Shown here in pieces: positions 16,400 through 27,185 of a DNA stretch of 64,000 bases. Position numbers and translations under genes: made by a program. The number at the start of each line of letters is the position of its first letter. Position 1 is the stretch's first letter. Below the pieces are notes generated by a model. That model searched no databases. It was not told where the DNA came from and saw only the letters and a program-made list of their open reading frames with translations. The stretch covers positions 372,001 through 436,000 of the forward strand of contig NZ_BBRE01000001.1 in NCBI RefSeq assembly GCF_000975115.1, in the 5' to 3' direction. The stretch is from Demequina oxidasica (lineage in GTDB: Bacteria; Actinomycetota; Actinomycetes; Actinomycetales; Demequinaceae).

Positions 16400-16691
16400 A
16401 CAGTTCGTCGATATCCCCGTCCTCTCCAACGCGGCCCTTCTGTGGCTCGACCAGTCACAGGCTGTGACATCCGCGTCCAGCGCCGTCGCCAACGCAGACT
16501 CGTCAGGATTCGACCCTGCTGTTGTCGCGGCCGTGACGGCATTCCTTTCCACGTGGTCCGATGCGACTAAGGGGATCGCCGAGCGCGCGGAGGACACCTC
16601 GGATGCACTCAACGCCGCGTGGACGGCGTACATCGACAATGACTACGCGGCTCAGGAAGAGTTCAACCGGCTGTTCGGCTACGTGTCATGA
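16392..16691 (+). CDS. Small helical WXG100-like protein
   Basis: A 99-residue protein, predicted all-helical and rich in Ala/Asp/Ser. It has the size of ESX/WXG100 substrates. Trp occurs in the middle (AFLSTWSDATKGIAERAED) and near the end (LNAAWTAYIDNDYAAQEEF), but an exact W-x-G is missing, so assignment to the family is tentative. The C-terminal DNDYAAQEEFNRLF recalls the Y-x3-D/E signal region only loosely. It overlaps both neighbours (8 and 4 bp). It may pair with the WXG-bearing N-terminus of the downstream hydrolase. Confidence 0.7.
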   Translation: MPEQFVDIPVLSNAALLWLDQSQAVTSASSAVANADSSGFDPAVVAAVTAFLSTWSDATKGIAERAEDTSDALNAAWTAYIDNDYAAQEEFNRLFGYVS

Positions 16692-18472
16692 CCCATGTCT
16701 CGGTCCCTGAACTCGTCGACTCGGTGCCTCCGCTCCACGGCAACTCGGCTGCAGTCAACGAGTGCGCTGCCGAACTCCTGCGAGCATCGTCGGCATTGGA
16801 TGACCTCGATACCGCGTGCGCGGCCAATAACATTCTTGATGGCTGGGTGGGCGCAGGTGCGACGGCCTACGGCGACCGAGTAAAGGCAAGCGCCAAGGAC
16901 GCCGATGCCGCCTCGCTCGCGATCCGCCGCGCGGCCAAGGCCATGTGGGACTACGGCGACTCGATGGAACGCCTCGAATCCACGCGCGAGACCCTGGTGG
17001 ACTGGCACACTTCGCTCAACTCAAGCATTCGGTCGCTGGCGGCGGAGGTAAGGATCGCCACCGACGACGACGCCTCCGCCCTACAGGGTTGGGCGCAGGA
17101 TCTTCGCCTGTCACGGCGCAACTACGTCTCCTCTGTCAATGAGTTTGAGGCCTCGATCGACGCGAATAACTCGACACTTCGCGCGGCGCTGGCAGCAGTC
17201 GACACAGTTGCTGAGGCGCGCAAGATAGCGGCCAAGGGTGACGGCGCAGATGCCGCGATGAAGCTCCCCGGCGCGCCAGGTGGGGGCTCAAGCCCGCAGC
17301 AGGTCAACGACTGGTGGAACTCGCTCACTGAGGACCAGCAATTCGCCGTGATTGCCGCGTACCCGGAGGTGATTGGCGCTGCGGATGGTCTTAGCGCGGA
17401 GGTTCGCGATCAGGCCAACAGGCTCATGCTCGAGAATGACGTCGCGCAACTCGACCTCGCCGAAGGCCGCGGGAAACTCACCCCCGAGCAGAGGGTTCAT
17501 GGGGACAACATTCGCGCGGCACAACGGGCGTTGGACGAGTCAGAGGGCCGCAGTGGCGACGACGCCACCACCATTGATCCCATCACGGGTGAACCCATTC
17601 CCGTCTCGCTGATGCTCTATCAGCCAGCGGCCTTTGGAAACGATGGCGCCGTCGCTATCGCGATCGGCGACCCCGATACGGCAGACAACGTTTCCGTGAG
17701 CGTTCCGGGAATCATGACAGACGGCTCGAGCATTCCTGACTACGCGGCGGATGCGCGAAACCTGTACGAGTCCGCACGACTTTCCGACCCGTATAGCACC
17801 AGCGCCACCATCGCCTGGATCGGCTACAACAACCCGAGTGACCTTGATCTGGGCCACACGGTGACGGAGTCGGCCGCCATCGACGGCGGCGAGCGGCTGT
17901 CGAAGTACGTGAGTGGGATCCAATCGGTTCGCAGTTCAAATCCGCCCCTGATGACCGTGATCGGGCACTCATATGGGTCGACGACTTCAGCTCACGCCGC
18001 ATCCGACGCGGGCCTCGACGTCGACAACCTGGTACTCATTGGCAGCCCAGGTGCCGGTGGGGGTGTTGACCAGGCGTCTGACCTCCACGTGCCGCAGGTG
18101 TGGGCCGGCAATTCCAGCCGCGACGTCGTGGCTGCCCTTGCCGACAATGGCTGGGTGGGAGGTCACACCCTGGGAGGCGCGGGCCTCGGCAACGATGTCG
18201 CTGAGGACGACTTTGGCGCAACGCGGTTTCAGGCCGAAGACGAATCCAGGGCATCCTGGTACCGAAATATAGATGACCACGTCAAGTACTACGACCGTGG
18301 CACCGAAGCCATTTTCAACATGGGGCAGATCATGGTGGGCGACTACGACGAGGTGACCCAGGCGGAGTATGTGCATGATCCTTGGTGGGGCCCGCCGCAG
18401 GACCCCGAAGCATCCCGCACGCCCACCCCCACTTTGTCAACAGACGATGAGATTCGGATACGACGCGAATGA
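16688..18472 (+). CDS. DUF1023 alpha/beta hydrolase with WXG-like N-terminal domain
   Basis: A 594-residue two-part protein. Residues 1-200 or so are helical, with a W53-V54-G55 motif in NNILDGWVGAGATAYGDRV followed by long helices, as in WXG100/LXG proteins routed to type VII secretion. Residues about 290-560 are a DUF1023 alpha/beta hydrolase: VIGHSYGSTTSAHAA has nucleophile Ser428, LVLIGSPGAGGGV follows, and His531 in DDHVKYYD may be catalytic. It has no Sec signal. Proteins of this type are often encoded in ESX-linked regions of actinobacteria. The substrate (lipid, ester or peptidoglycan) is unknown. ATGA overlaps join it to both neighbours. Confidence 0.85.
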   Translation: MTHVSVPELVDSVPPLHGNSAAVNECAAELLRASSALDDLDTACAANNILDGWVGAGATAYGDRVKASAKDADAASLAIRRAAKAMWDYGDSMERLESTRETLVDWHTSLNSSIRSLAAEVRIATDDDASALQGWAQDLRLSRRNYVSSVNEFEASIDANNSTLRAALAAVDTVAEARKIAAKGDGADAAMKLPGAPGGGSSPQQVNDWWNSLTEDQQFAVIAAYPEVIGAADGLSAEVRDQANRLMLENDVAQLDLAEGRGKLTPEQRVHGDNIRAAQRALDESEGRSGDDATTIDPITGEPIPVSLMLYQPAAFGNDGAVAIAIGDPDTADNVSVSVPGIMTDGSSIPDYAADARNLYESARLSDPYSTSATIAWIGYNNPSDLDLGHTVTESAAIDGGERLSKYVSGIQSVRSSNPPLMTVIGHSYGSTTSAHAASDAGLDVDNLVLIGSPGAGGGVDQASDLHVPQVWAGNSSRDVVAALADNGWVGGHTLGGAGLGNDVAEDDFGATRFQAEDESRASWYRNIDDHVKYYDRGTEAIFNMGQIMVGDYDEVTQAEYVHDPWWGPPQDPEASRTPTPTLSTDDEIRIRRE

Positions 18473-19038
18473 AACGAGCAACCACCTACTGGCTGGCGAC
18501 CGGCGCCGCATGCATCGCGTTATTGTCAGCGTGCACCGCGGGCGCCACTGGAGACGCAACCGACGTCGAGGCGGCAACCGATCCGCTTCTTGACGCGGGG
18601 GAGTTGGCTCTGCCCCAGATTGCCGATGACCTCAACGCGACGATTGTGCAAGCAGACCGAGGAATCGAACAACGGGGCGGAATGGAAGGCACCAACGTCA
18701 CCGTCACGGCGAAAGTGGGCGCGAGATTGATGGGCCCGCCGCCAACGCAAGAAGACATGGAGGCGGCCTTCGTCAACGCCGGGTACGAGGAGGTCACCTC
18801 CTCAACATCCGACGGAACTGGAGCCACGGTGGCGAACATCACCGTAAACGGCGTCAGCGCGGACGGAAGCTCGGAAGCCAGTTTGCAGTTCATCGACGAT
18901 GAACAGATGAGGTACGACTACTTTTTCACGCTCACCAGCACCGAGCAGTTCGTCCTCACACCCGGCGACTTTGACACCTATCAGACGTCCGAGCACCGAC
19001 AGTTTGACCAAGCGCTTGTCACGCCACTCGACGAATAA
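18469..19038 (+). CDS. Lipoprotein, last gene of DUF1023/WXG module
   Basis: A 189-residue predicted lipoprotein: MKRATTYW then a hydrophobic stretch to the lipobox LLSAC (Cys22). The mature domain is acidic, with PTQEDMEAAFVNAGYEEVTSST and a beta-rich end (TVNGVSADGSSEASLQFIDDEQMRYDYFFTL). No family is recognised. Its start overlaps the hydrolase stop by 4 bp. An outer-face partner or immunity protein for the hydrolase would fit, but this is inference. The convergent MFS gene ends 18 bp away. Confidence 0.78.
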   Translation: MKRATTYWLATGAACIALLSACTAGATGDATDVEAATDPLLDAGELALPQIADDLNATIVQADRGIEQRGGMEGTNVTVTAKVGARLMGPPPTQEDMEAAFVNAGYEEVTSSTSDGTGATVANITVNGVSADGSSEASLQFIDDEQMRYDYFFTLTSTEQFVLTPGDFDTYQTSEHRQFDQALVTPLDE

Positions 19039-19056
19039 TGGAAACAGCCGCAGGCA

Positions 19057-20436
19057 TTACGGAACGGGATTGAGCGCGTCGTAGTCGCGGAAGGTCTGGC
19101 CCGAGCGCGCACGGTGGACGCGCGTCAGGATCGCGATGAGCGCGACGATGGCGATCCCTCCCAGCAGCGGCGGGAACCACAGCGCAACCGCCGTCGCGAG
19201 GACGCCAGCGTACATATCCCCGATCCGTGGGCCACCCGTGACGACGACAATGAATACCCCTTGTAGCCGCCCCCGCATCTGGTCGGGCACGGCCTGAATC
19301 AGCATCGTCTGCCGGAAGATTGCGCTGACCTCGTCCGAGGCCCCCATGCCGGCAAGCGTCAGGCCTAGTGCGATGAGCGCCGCCCAGTGGATACCACTCC
19401 AACCAGGGGCTGCCGTGAAGTCACTCACTCCCACTGCGGCGACGATGACTCCGAAGGCCAGGCCAAAGAGCCCGAACATCGTGATGGAACGTGCGATGGC
19501 GATGCCGTGACGGTGAACTCGTGCGACCGGCCCCGAGAACAGGCTGGTGAGGATGGTGCCGATCGCTCCCGCGGCAGTCAGCGCGCCGACGGTAAGCGCC
19601 CCTCCGCCAATCACAGTCGCGCCCAACGCGGGGAACAGCACGTACGGACGGCCGAAGGTCATGGCGACAATGTCGACGATGAAGCTCATGCGAATATTGG
19701 GGGCGCGTTTGAGGAACGAGAACCCCTCGCGCATCACCGCCCAGCCAGCTCGGACGGGTTCACCAATGCGCGGCAGGGCTGGCAGCATCCACACGCCCAG
19801 AAATCCTGCCGCGAACAGCACCGCGTCGACGGCGAACGTCCACGGCAGACCAACCGTCGCGGCAAGGATGCCCGCCAAGGCGGGGCCGATCGTGAGGGTG
19901 AGACCGAACGCGATCCCGTTGAGTGCCGCGGCACGGGAGATCATGTCGTGGGGCAGGATGCGGCCGATCAGCGCCGAACGGGTCGCACTGGAGATGGTCG
20001 CCGCCACCGCGTTCACCGTCGTGATGACGAGGAACGGCCAGGCCTCCACCCGCTCACCGTTTGAGATCAGCACGGCATCCCACGTGGATAGGGCCACGAG
20101 GCCAAGTGTGGAAAGCCAGCCCACCAGAGACGACACGATCAGAATCTTGCGACGGTCGAACACGTCGGCGAGCATGCCACCCCACAGCCCCGCTGCAATC
20201 ATGGGTAGCAGCGCCGCTCCCCCGACCAGTCCCACCATGAATGTCGACTCGGTGATGTCGTAGATCTGCAGGCCGACCGCAACAATCGACATCTGAGCGC
20301 CGATCCCGGCAATCGCCCCTCCAAACCAGAGCCGGGCAAACGCGGGGCTTGCCCTCAAAGGCGCCAGATCAACCAAACGCCGCTGGCGGGGCTCGCGAAC
20401 GGGCTCACGGGCGGCATCGGACGTCGTTTCTGGCAC
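19057..20436 (-). CDS. MFS exporter, EntS/MFS_3-like
   Basis: A 459-residue major facilitator with about 12 helices. The start PLRASPAFARLWFGGAIAGIGAQMSIVAVGLQIYDIT and the loop GGMLADVFDRRKILI (motif A) are typical of the MFS_3/EntS group, which exports siderophores or drugs. I take GTG 20436 (VPETTSDAARE) as the start. The frame stays open about 93 codons further upstream, but that stretch (with GRSGGAAYDSG) has no MFS character and covers intergenic DNA. The substrate is unknown. Confidence 0.88.
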   Translation of the reverse strand: MPETTSDAAREPVREPRQRRLVDLAPLRASPAFARLWFGGAIAGIGAQMSIVAVGLQIYDITESTFMVGLVGGAALLPMIAAGLWGGMLADVFDRRKILIVSSLVGWLSTLGLVALSTWDAVLISNGERVEAWPFLVITTVNAVAATISSATRSALIGRILPHDMISRAAALNGIAFGLTLTIGPALAGILAATVGLPWTFAVDAVLFAAGFLGVWMLPALPRIGEPVRAGWAVMREGFSFLKRAPNIRMSFIVDIVAMTFGRPYVLFPALGATVIGGGALTVGALTAAGAIGTILTSLFSGPVARVHRHGIAIARSITMFGLFGLAFGVIVAAVGVSDFTAAPGWSGIHWAALIALGLTLAGMGASDEVSAIFRQTMLIQAVPDQMRGRLQGVFIVVVTGGPRIGDMYAGVLATAVALWFPPLLGGIAIVALIAILTRVHRARSGQTFRDYDALNPVP

Positions 20437-20607
20437 CCCAGAATCATAGGCGGCGCCACCACTCCTTCCGGAGCCCCGGTTGGCGGCAGAATGTGGAAAA
20501 TCCCACACCGGCAAAAAGAAACGTTTCGGGCCCCAACATTCCCGTGGCAGGTGTGACCATGTCGACATGAACTTGTGTGCACTAGACAATAATCGCGTGC
20601 GCTGCGT

Positions 20608-20636
20608 TTGACTTTGTTGTGTGACGCGCGCAGTCT
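20608..20636 (+). promoter_or_regulatory. Possible sigma-70-like promoter for the 20682 gene
   Basis: TTGACT and CAGTCT are spaced by 17 bp and lie 46 bp upstream of the ATG at 20682. The -35 is good and the -10 is weak. Confidence 0.3.
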
Positions 20637-20681
20637 GGGACCGTTCACAACGAAGCGAAGTTCGAGCGTTTGGGGAAACGC

Positions 20682-21179
20682 ATGACCACAGTATTCGCCG
20701 ATGTACGACCGTCACGTACAGCGGAAGCCCGGCCCACCAGTGGCCGCCGCCGTCGCCGAGTGAGCCGCGATCGACTCGAAGCCGCCGTCATCATTGCCGC
20801 CTTCGCAGGGGCGCTGGCGTTCATGGGAAGCCAGACCGATGCCGAGGCGCCCGGCTGGTCGTGGAGCACAGTTCAGGCCGCGTCCACCCATCACGCCCTC
20901 GCTCCTGGCACCTGGGTTCCCCTGGGACAACCCGCAGATGTGAGCGACGGCGCGGTCTACCAGTTCTGCGTCACTACCCAAGGTGCGGGCACGATGCTGA
21001 TGCTTCCGAGCGAGCTCATGGCCAGCGTGGCGCTCACCGCAGGAGCGCCGGTGACCACCTGCGCGGATACTCATCACCTTCCTGGCGTCAGCTCGATCCA
21101 ACCGAGCGTCACGGTCGCCGAGGGCGCTGTGACCGTGGTCGCGAGCGCGTGGCAACGTCTGGACGCACGCGACGACTAG
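20682..21179 (+). CDS. Membrane-anchored hypothetical protein
   Basis: A 165-residue protein of unknown function. Residues 1-32 are basic (GRRRRRVSRDR), then one hydrophobic segment (AAVIIAAFAGALAFMG, about 34-49), then a roughly 110-residue extracytoplasmic domain. The domain has two Cys (QFCVTTQ, TTCADTHH) that could form a disulfide, and repeated beta-like strands (VTVAEGAVTVVASAW). ATG 20682 is chosen; a TTG 12 bases earlier is possible. Confidence 0.6.
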   Translation: MTTVFADVRPSRTAEARPTSGRRRRRVSRDRLEAAVIIAAFAGALAFMGSQTDAEAPGWSWSTVQAASTHHALAPGTWVPLGQPADVSDGAVYQFCVTTQGAGTMLMLPSELMASVALTAGAPVTTCADTHHLPGVSSIQPSVTVAEGAVTVVASAWQRLDARDD

Positions 21180-21190
21180 TACCGACCACT

Positions 21191-21521
21191 TCAGTCGGGG
21201 ATGCGCACGATGGTGGATAGTGCCTCCGCCATGAACCATGACTTCGAGGTTTCCGTGAGCGCCAGGACTACTTCCAAGGCGCAGGCCCCCGCGACCAGCT
21301 TCAAGCGCATGCGAACGCGAATGAAACATCGATGTTGACGGCGTTGCACGTTTGCGGGGGTAGTTGACCATCGCCGCATCGATCGTCACGCCCCTCGCAG
21401 TGGGCACGGCCTGCTCGCGCCACGCATGCACCATCTCCGGCGTGGCCTCGCTCTGTCCGCCTGCACTGCCGGAAGGAGCCAGAATAACCACCGCCACTGT
21501 GGCGCTCAGCACTGGGTCCAC
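21191..21521 (-). pseudogene. Possible decayed or frameshifted minus-strand gene
   Basis: The 495-bp gap before pepN holds no intact convincing gene. On the minus strand, a frame from GTG 21521 (MDPVLSATVAVVILAPSG...) looks protein-like for about 50 codons. A second frame then ends at 21191 as VAGACALEVVLALTET...MAEALSTIVRIPD, with strong G/C third positions typical of real coding here. The frames do not join, so a frameshifted remnant around 21310-21370 would explain both. Chance is also possible. The remaining 21522-21674 shows nothing I can name. Confidence 0.25.
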
Positions 21522-21674
21522 TAAACCCGTTGTCGCTCCCCTGCAGAAGTCGGGCCCGACAATAGTCGGGTATCACCTGGCATGGGCCCGCCTACACCCA
21601 CACCGTTTCACCTCTATTGCGCCTGACGCGAACAACCGCGTGCCAACGTCAGGCGGGGGTGCCAAGATAGGCAC

Positions 21675-24257
21675 ATGCCAGGAACTAACCTCACGCGCGT
21701 AGAGGCGGAAGCCCGCGCCGCCGTCATCACCACCGACAGCTATCAAGTTGAGCTGGACCTCACCACCTCCGAGGACACCTTCCGCTCGACATCGACCGTG
21801 CGCTTTTCCGCCACCCCCGGCGAGGCCACCTTTATTGACCTGATCGCACCACAGGTCCACAGCATCGTCCTCAATGGGGCGGAGTTGCCGCTGACCGCCT
21901 TTGCGGACAGCCGCATTGCGCTTAGCGACTTACAGGCCGACAACGAACTGACCGTGGTCGCCGACTGCGCCTACATGAACACGGGCGAGGGACTTCACAA
22001 GTTCACCGACCCCGAGGACGGCGAGGTCTACCTGTACTCGCAGTTCGAGGTCGCTGACACCCGCCGCGTCTACGCCGTCTTCGAGCAGCCCGACCTCAAG
22101 GCCTCGTTCCAGTTCACGGTCACCGCAGCCGCACACTGGCACGTCATCTCGAACAACCCCGGCACCAAGACGGCGGCCGATGGTTCGGTCACCATCGCAG
22201 GCACGTCCCACGACGTCGCGCGCTGGGAATTCACTCCCACGACGCGCATCCCCTGCTACGTGACTGCCGTAGTTGCGGGTCCGTACCACCGCGTTGAAGG
22301 CACCGTGGAGTCACGCAAGGGCACACTCAGTGCCGACGTGTACTGCCGCAAAGCGCTCGCGCAGTACCTAGATTCTGACGTGATCCTGGGCGACACCCAG
22401 CTGGGCTTCGACTTCTACGAGAAGACCTTCCAGATGGACTATCCCTTCGAAAAGTACGACCAGCTGTTCGTGCCCGAGTTCAACGCGGGAGCCATGGAGA
22501 ACGCCGGCTGCGTCACGTTCCTCGAGGACTACGTCTTCCGCTCCAAGACCGCTCAGGCGCGCGTCGAGCGCCGCACCGTCACGATCCTGCACGAACTCGC
22601 GCACATGTGGTTTGGCGACTTGGTCACCATGAAGTGGTGGAACGACCTGTGGCTCAACGAGTCCTTCGCGGAGTTCGTCTCCACGCTGTGCGCGGCGGAG
22701 ACCAAGTACTCGAACTCCTGGGTGACTTTCAACTCGCTGGAGAAGTCCTGGGCCTACCGCCAGGACCAGTTGCCGTCTACGCACCCGATCATGGCAAACA
22801 TCCGCGACCTCGAGGACGTCGAGGTCAACTTCGACGGCATCACCTACGCCAAGGGTGCATCGGTGCTCCGCCAAATGGTCGCGTGGGTGGGGCAGGACAA
22901 GTTCTTCGAGGGCGTTGCGGAGTACTTCCGTAAGCACCACCACTCCAACACCACGCTCAGCGACCTGCTCGTGGAGCTCGAGAAGGCCTCGGGACGCGAC
23001 CTGGACGCGTGGAGCGACGTGTGGCTTCAGAAGGCCGGCGTGACCACGCTGCGCCCCGTCATCGAGGTGGACACCCACGACGACATCGCGGCTTTCTCCA
23101 TTAAGCAGGAGGTCCCCGCCGAGTGGCCCACGCAGCGTCCGCACCGCATCGGCATTGGCGGGTACGACGTCAAGGTGGAGTCCAACGGCGAGACGGTGCT
23201 CGAGCGCACCATGTTTGTAGAGATCGACATCGATGGAGCATCTACCGACGTCACCGAGCTGATCGGAGTTCACCGCCCAGCGTTGGTCCTCGTCAATGAC
23301 GGAGACCTCGCCTACGCCAAGGTGCGCCTCGACGAGGACTCGCTCGCAACGGCCGTGGAGCACCTCAGCGGTTTTGAAGATCCTCTGCCGCGCTCCATGG
23401 TCCTCGCCGCGGCGTGGGACATGACGCGTGACGGCGAGATGCCCGCGCGCCAGTTCATCGAGTTGGTACTCAAAAACATCGGCGCGGAGGACCAATCCAC
23501 CGTGGTCATGATGCTCCTGCGCCAACTCCAGTCCACCCTCGGCCTATTCGTGTCGCCCGATGCTTCGGAAGCCGCAACTCACGACGCAGCCGACACGCTG
23601 TGGAGCCTTGCCATCAATGCAGAAGCCGGCAGCGACAACCAGTTGCAGTTCGTCAAGGCATTCGCGGCACTTGCCTCCACCGAGGGCCAGCTCGACACCA
23701 TCCAGGGACTGCTAGACCAGAAGGTCAGGCTGGACGACCTTGACATCGACGCCGACCTTGCTTGGGATCTACTGACCGCGCTGGTAGCCGGGGAGCGCTG
23801 CTCCGAGATCGCCATCGAGGTGCAACTGACCAAGGACGCCACCGCATCGGGTGAACGCCGTGCCGCTCACGCCCGTGCCGCCATCGCGACCGTCGAAGGC
23901 AAGCGTGCCGCGTGGGACCTGCTCATCAACGCCGAGAAGGACCTCCCAAACGCACTGCAGTCTGCTGCGACGCTGGGCTTCAACCACGTCAACGACACGG
24001 CTCTGCTCGAGCCGTACGTGGACGAGTACTTCGCGTCTGTGCGCCGCATCTACAACGAGAAGACCAACGAGATGGCGGCCAACCTGATCGAGGGCCTCTA
24101 CCCCATCCAGCTCGCCGGGCGCGTCGACAACCTGCAGGCTAAGGCCGACTCGTGGCTATCCGACAACGACGATGCGCACGATGCCCTCAAGCGCCTGATC
24201 ATCGAGGGCCGCGACGGCGTGCGGCGTGCGCTCGAGGCACAGGCCAAGGACGCGTAG
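21675..24257 (+). CDS. pepN: Aminopeptidase N (M1 family), copy 1
   Basis: An 860-residue M1 zinc aminopeptidase removing N-terminal residues from peptides in the cytosol. The exopeptidase motif GAMEN is at residues 272-276. The zinc site is HELAH at 306-310, with Glu329 in WLNESFAEF. The N-terminal beta-domain (SYQVELDLTTSEDTFRSTSTVRF) and the long helical ERAP1-like C-terminal domain are complete. A second, closely similar pepN follows after a terminator hairpin; M. tuberculosis has one pepN (Rv2467) near rpiB and glbO, as here. Confidence 0.96.
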   Translation: MPGTNLTRVEAEARAAVITTDSYQVELDLTTSEDTFRSTSTVRFSATPGEATFIDLIAPQVHSIVLNGAELPLTAFADSRIALSDLQADNELTVVADCAYMNTGEGLHKFTDPEDGEVYLYSQFEVADTRRVYAVFEQPDLKASFQFTVTAAAHWHVISNNPGTKTAADGSVTIAGTSHDVARWEFTPTTRIPCYVTAVVAGPYHRVEGTVESRKGTLSADVYCRKALAQYLDSDVILGDTQLGFDFYEKTFQMDYPFEKYDQLFVPEFNAGAMENAGCVTFLEDYVFRSKTAQARVERRTVTILHELAHMWFGDLVTMKWWNDLWLNESFAEFVSTLCAAETKYSNSWVTFNSLEKSWAYRQDQLPSTHPIMANIRDLEDVEVNFDGITYAKGASVLRQMVAWVGQDKFFEGVAEYFRKHHHSNTTLSDLLVELEKASGRDLDAWSDVWLQKAGVTTLRPVIEVDTHDDIAAFSIKQEVPAEWPTQRPHRIGIGGYDVKVESNGETVLERTMFVEIDIDGASTDVTELIGVHRPALVLVNDGDLAYAKVRLDEDSLATAVEHLSGFEDPLPRSMVLAAAWDMTRDGEMPARQFIELVLKNIGAEDQSTVVMMLLRQLQSTLGLFVSPDASEAATHDAADTLWSLAINAEAGSDNQLQFVKAFAALASTEGQLDTIQGLLDQKVRLDDLDIDADLAWDLLTALVAGERCSEIAIEVQLTKDATASGERRAAHARAAIATVEGKRAAWDLLINAEKDLPNALQSAATLGFNHVNDTALLEPYVDEYFASVRRIYNEKTNEMAANLIEGLYPIQLAGRVDNLQAKADSWLSDNDDAHDALKRLIIEGRDGVRRALEAQAKDA

Positions 24258-24280
24258 AGCTCCACACAGCACCAACCTCC

Positions 24281-24317
24281 TAGCGGTCCGCGAATGTGCA
24301 TTTCGCGGGCCGCTAGT
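24281..24317 (+). terminator. Hairpin between the two pepN genes
   Basis: A 15-bp inverted repeat (CTAGCGGTCCGCGAA and near-complement) with a 7-nt loop and one G-U pair, just after the first pepN. It lacks a long T run. It may terminate or only attenuate read-through. Confidence 0.6.
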
Positions 24318-24379
24318 TGCGTTTGCGGTCCCCCGATGTTCGCGCCCCCTGGTGCGGCCGTGCATGCCAGACTGGACGC

Positions 24380-26977
<2,598 letters not shown>

Positions 26978-27014
26978 CCGACTCTCGCCCTAGTAACCCA
27001 GACCGCCTCCTGTG

Positions 27015-27126
27015 GGTCCGATTTGGCACTCATCCCCGCTTAAGGCGCTTGGGCACCCTCTACAGGTGCCGTGTCATCACGGACCAACAGGATGCACGGG
27101 TCTGCGAAAACGTGCGAAATCGGACC
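27015..27126. repeat. Separated inverted repeat in pepN-malQ gap
   Basis: GGTCCGATTT (27015-27024) and AAATCGGACC (27117-27126) are exact complements 92 bp apart in the 208-bp gap between convergent pepN and malQ. They could close a larger RNA structure. Otherwise no gene is seen in the gap. Confidence 0.3.
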
Positions 27127-27185
27127 GACACGGAGTCCGGGCTACTGGGGAAAGCGGCTGGGTTGAGCGGCGATCCGGGCGGGGC

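Noticed and set aside
20510..20575. 21-codon ORF (MWKIPHRQKETF...) between the MFS gene and the 20682 gene
   Set aside because: No ribosome site, no terminator and mixed codon use; likely chance in a regulatory gap.
20437..20715. 93-codon N-terminal extension of the MFS gene
   Set aside because: No MFS similarity and it crosses the promoter region of the divergent gene; GTG 20436 gives the normal length.
21364..21702. + strand 112-codon frame running into pepN
   Set aside because: Weak start, poor codon bias and overlap with the better-supported pepN start.
22368..23525. 385-codon frame antisense to the first pepN
   Set aside because: Same codon-bias artefact; pepN coding evidence is decisive.
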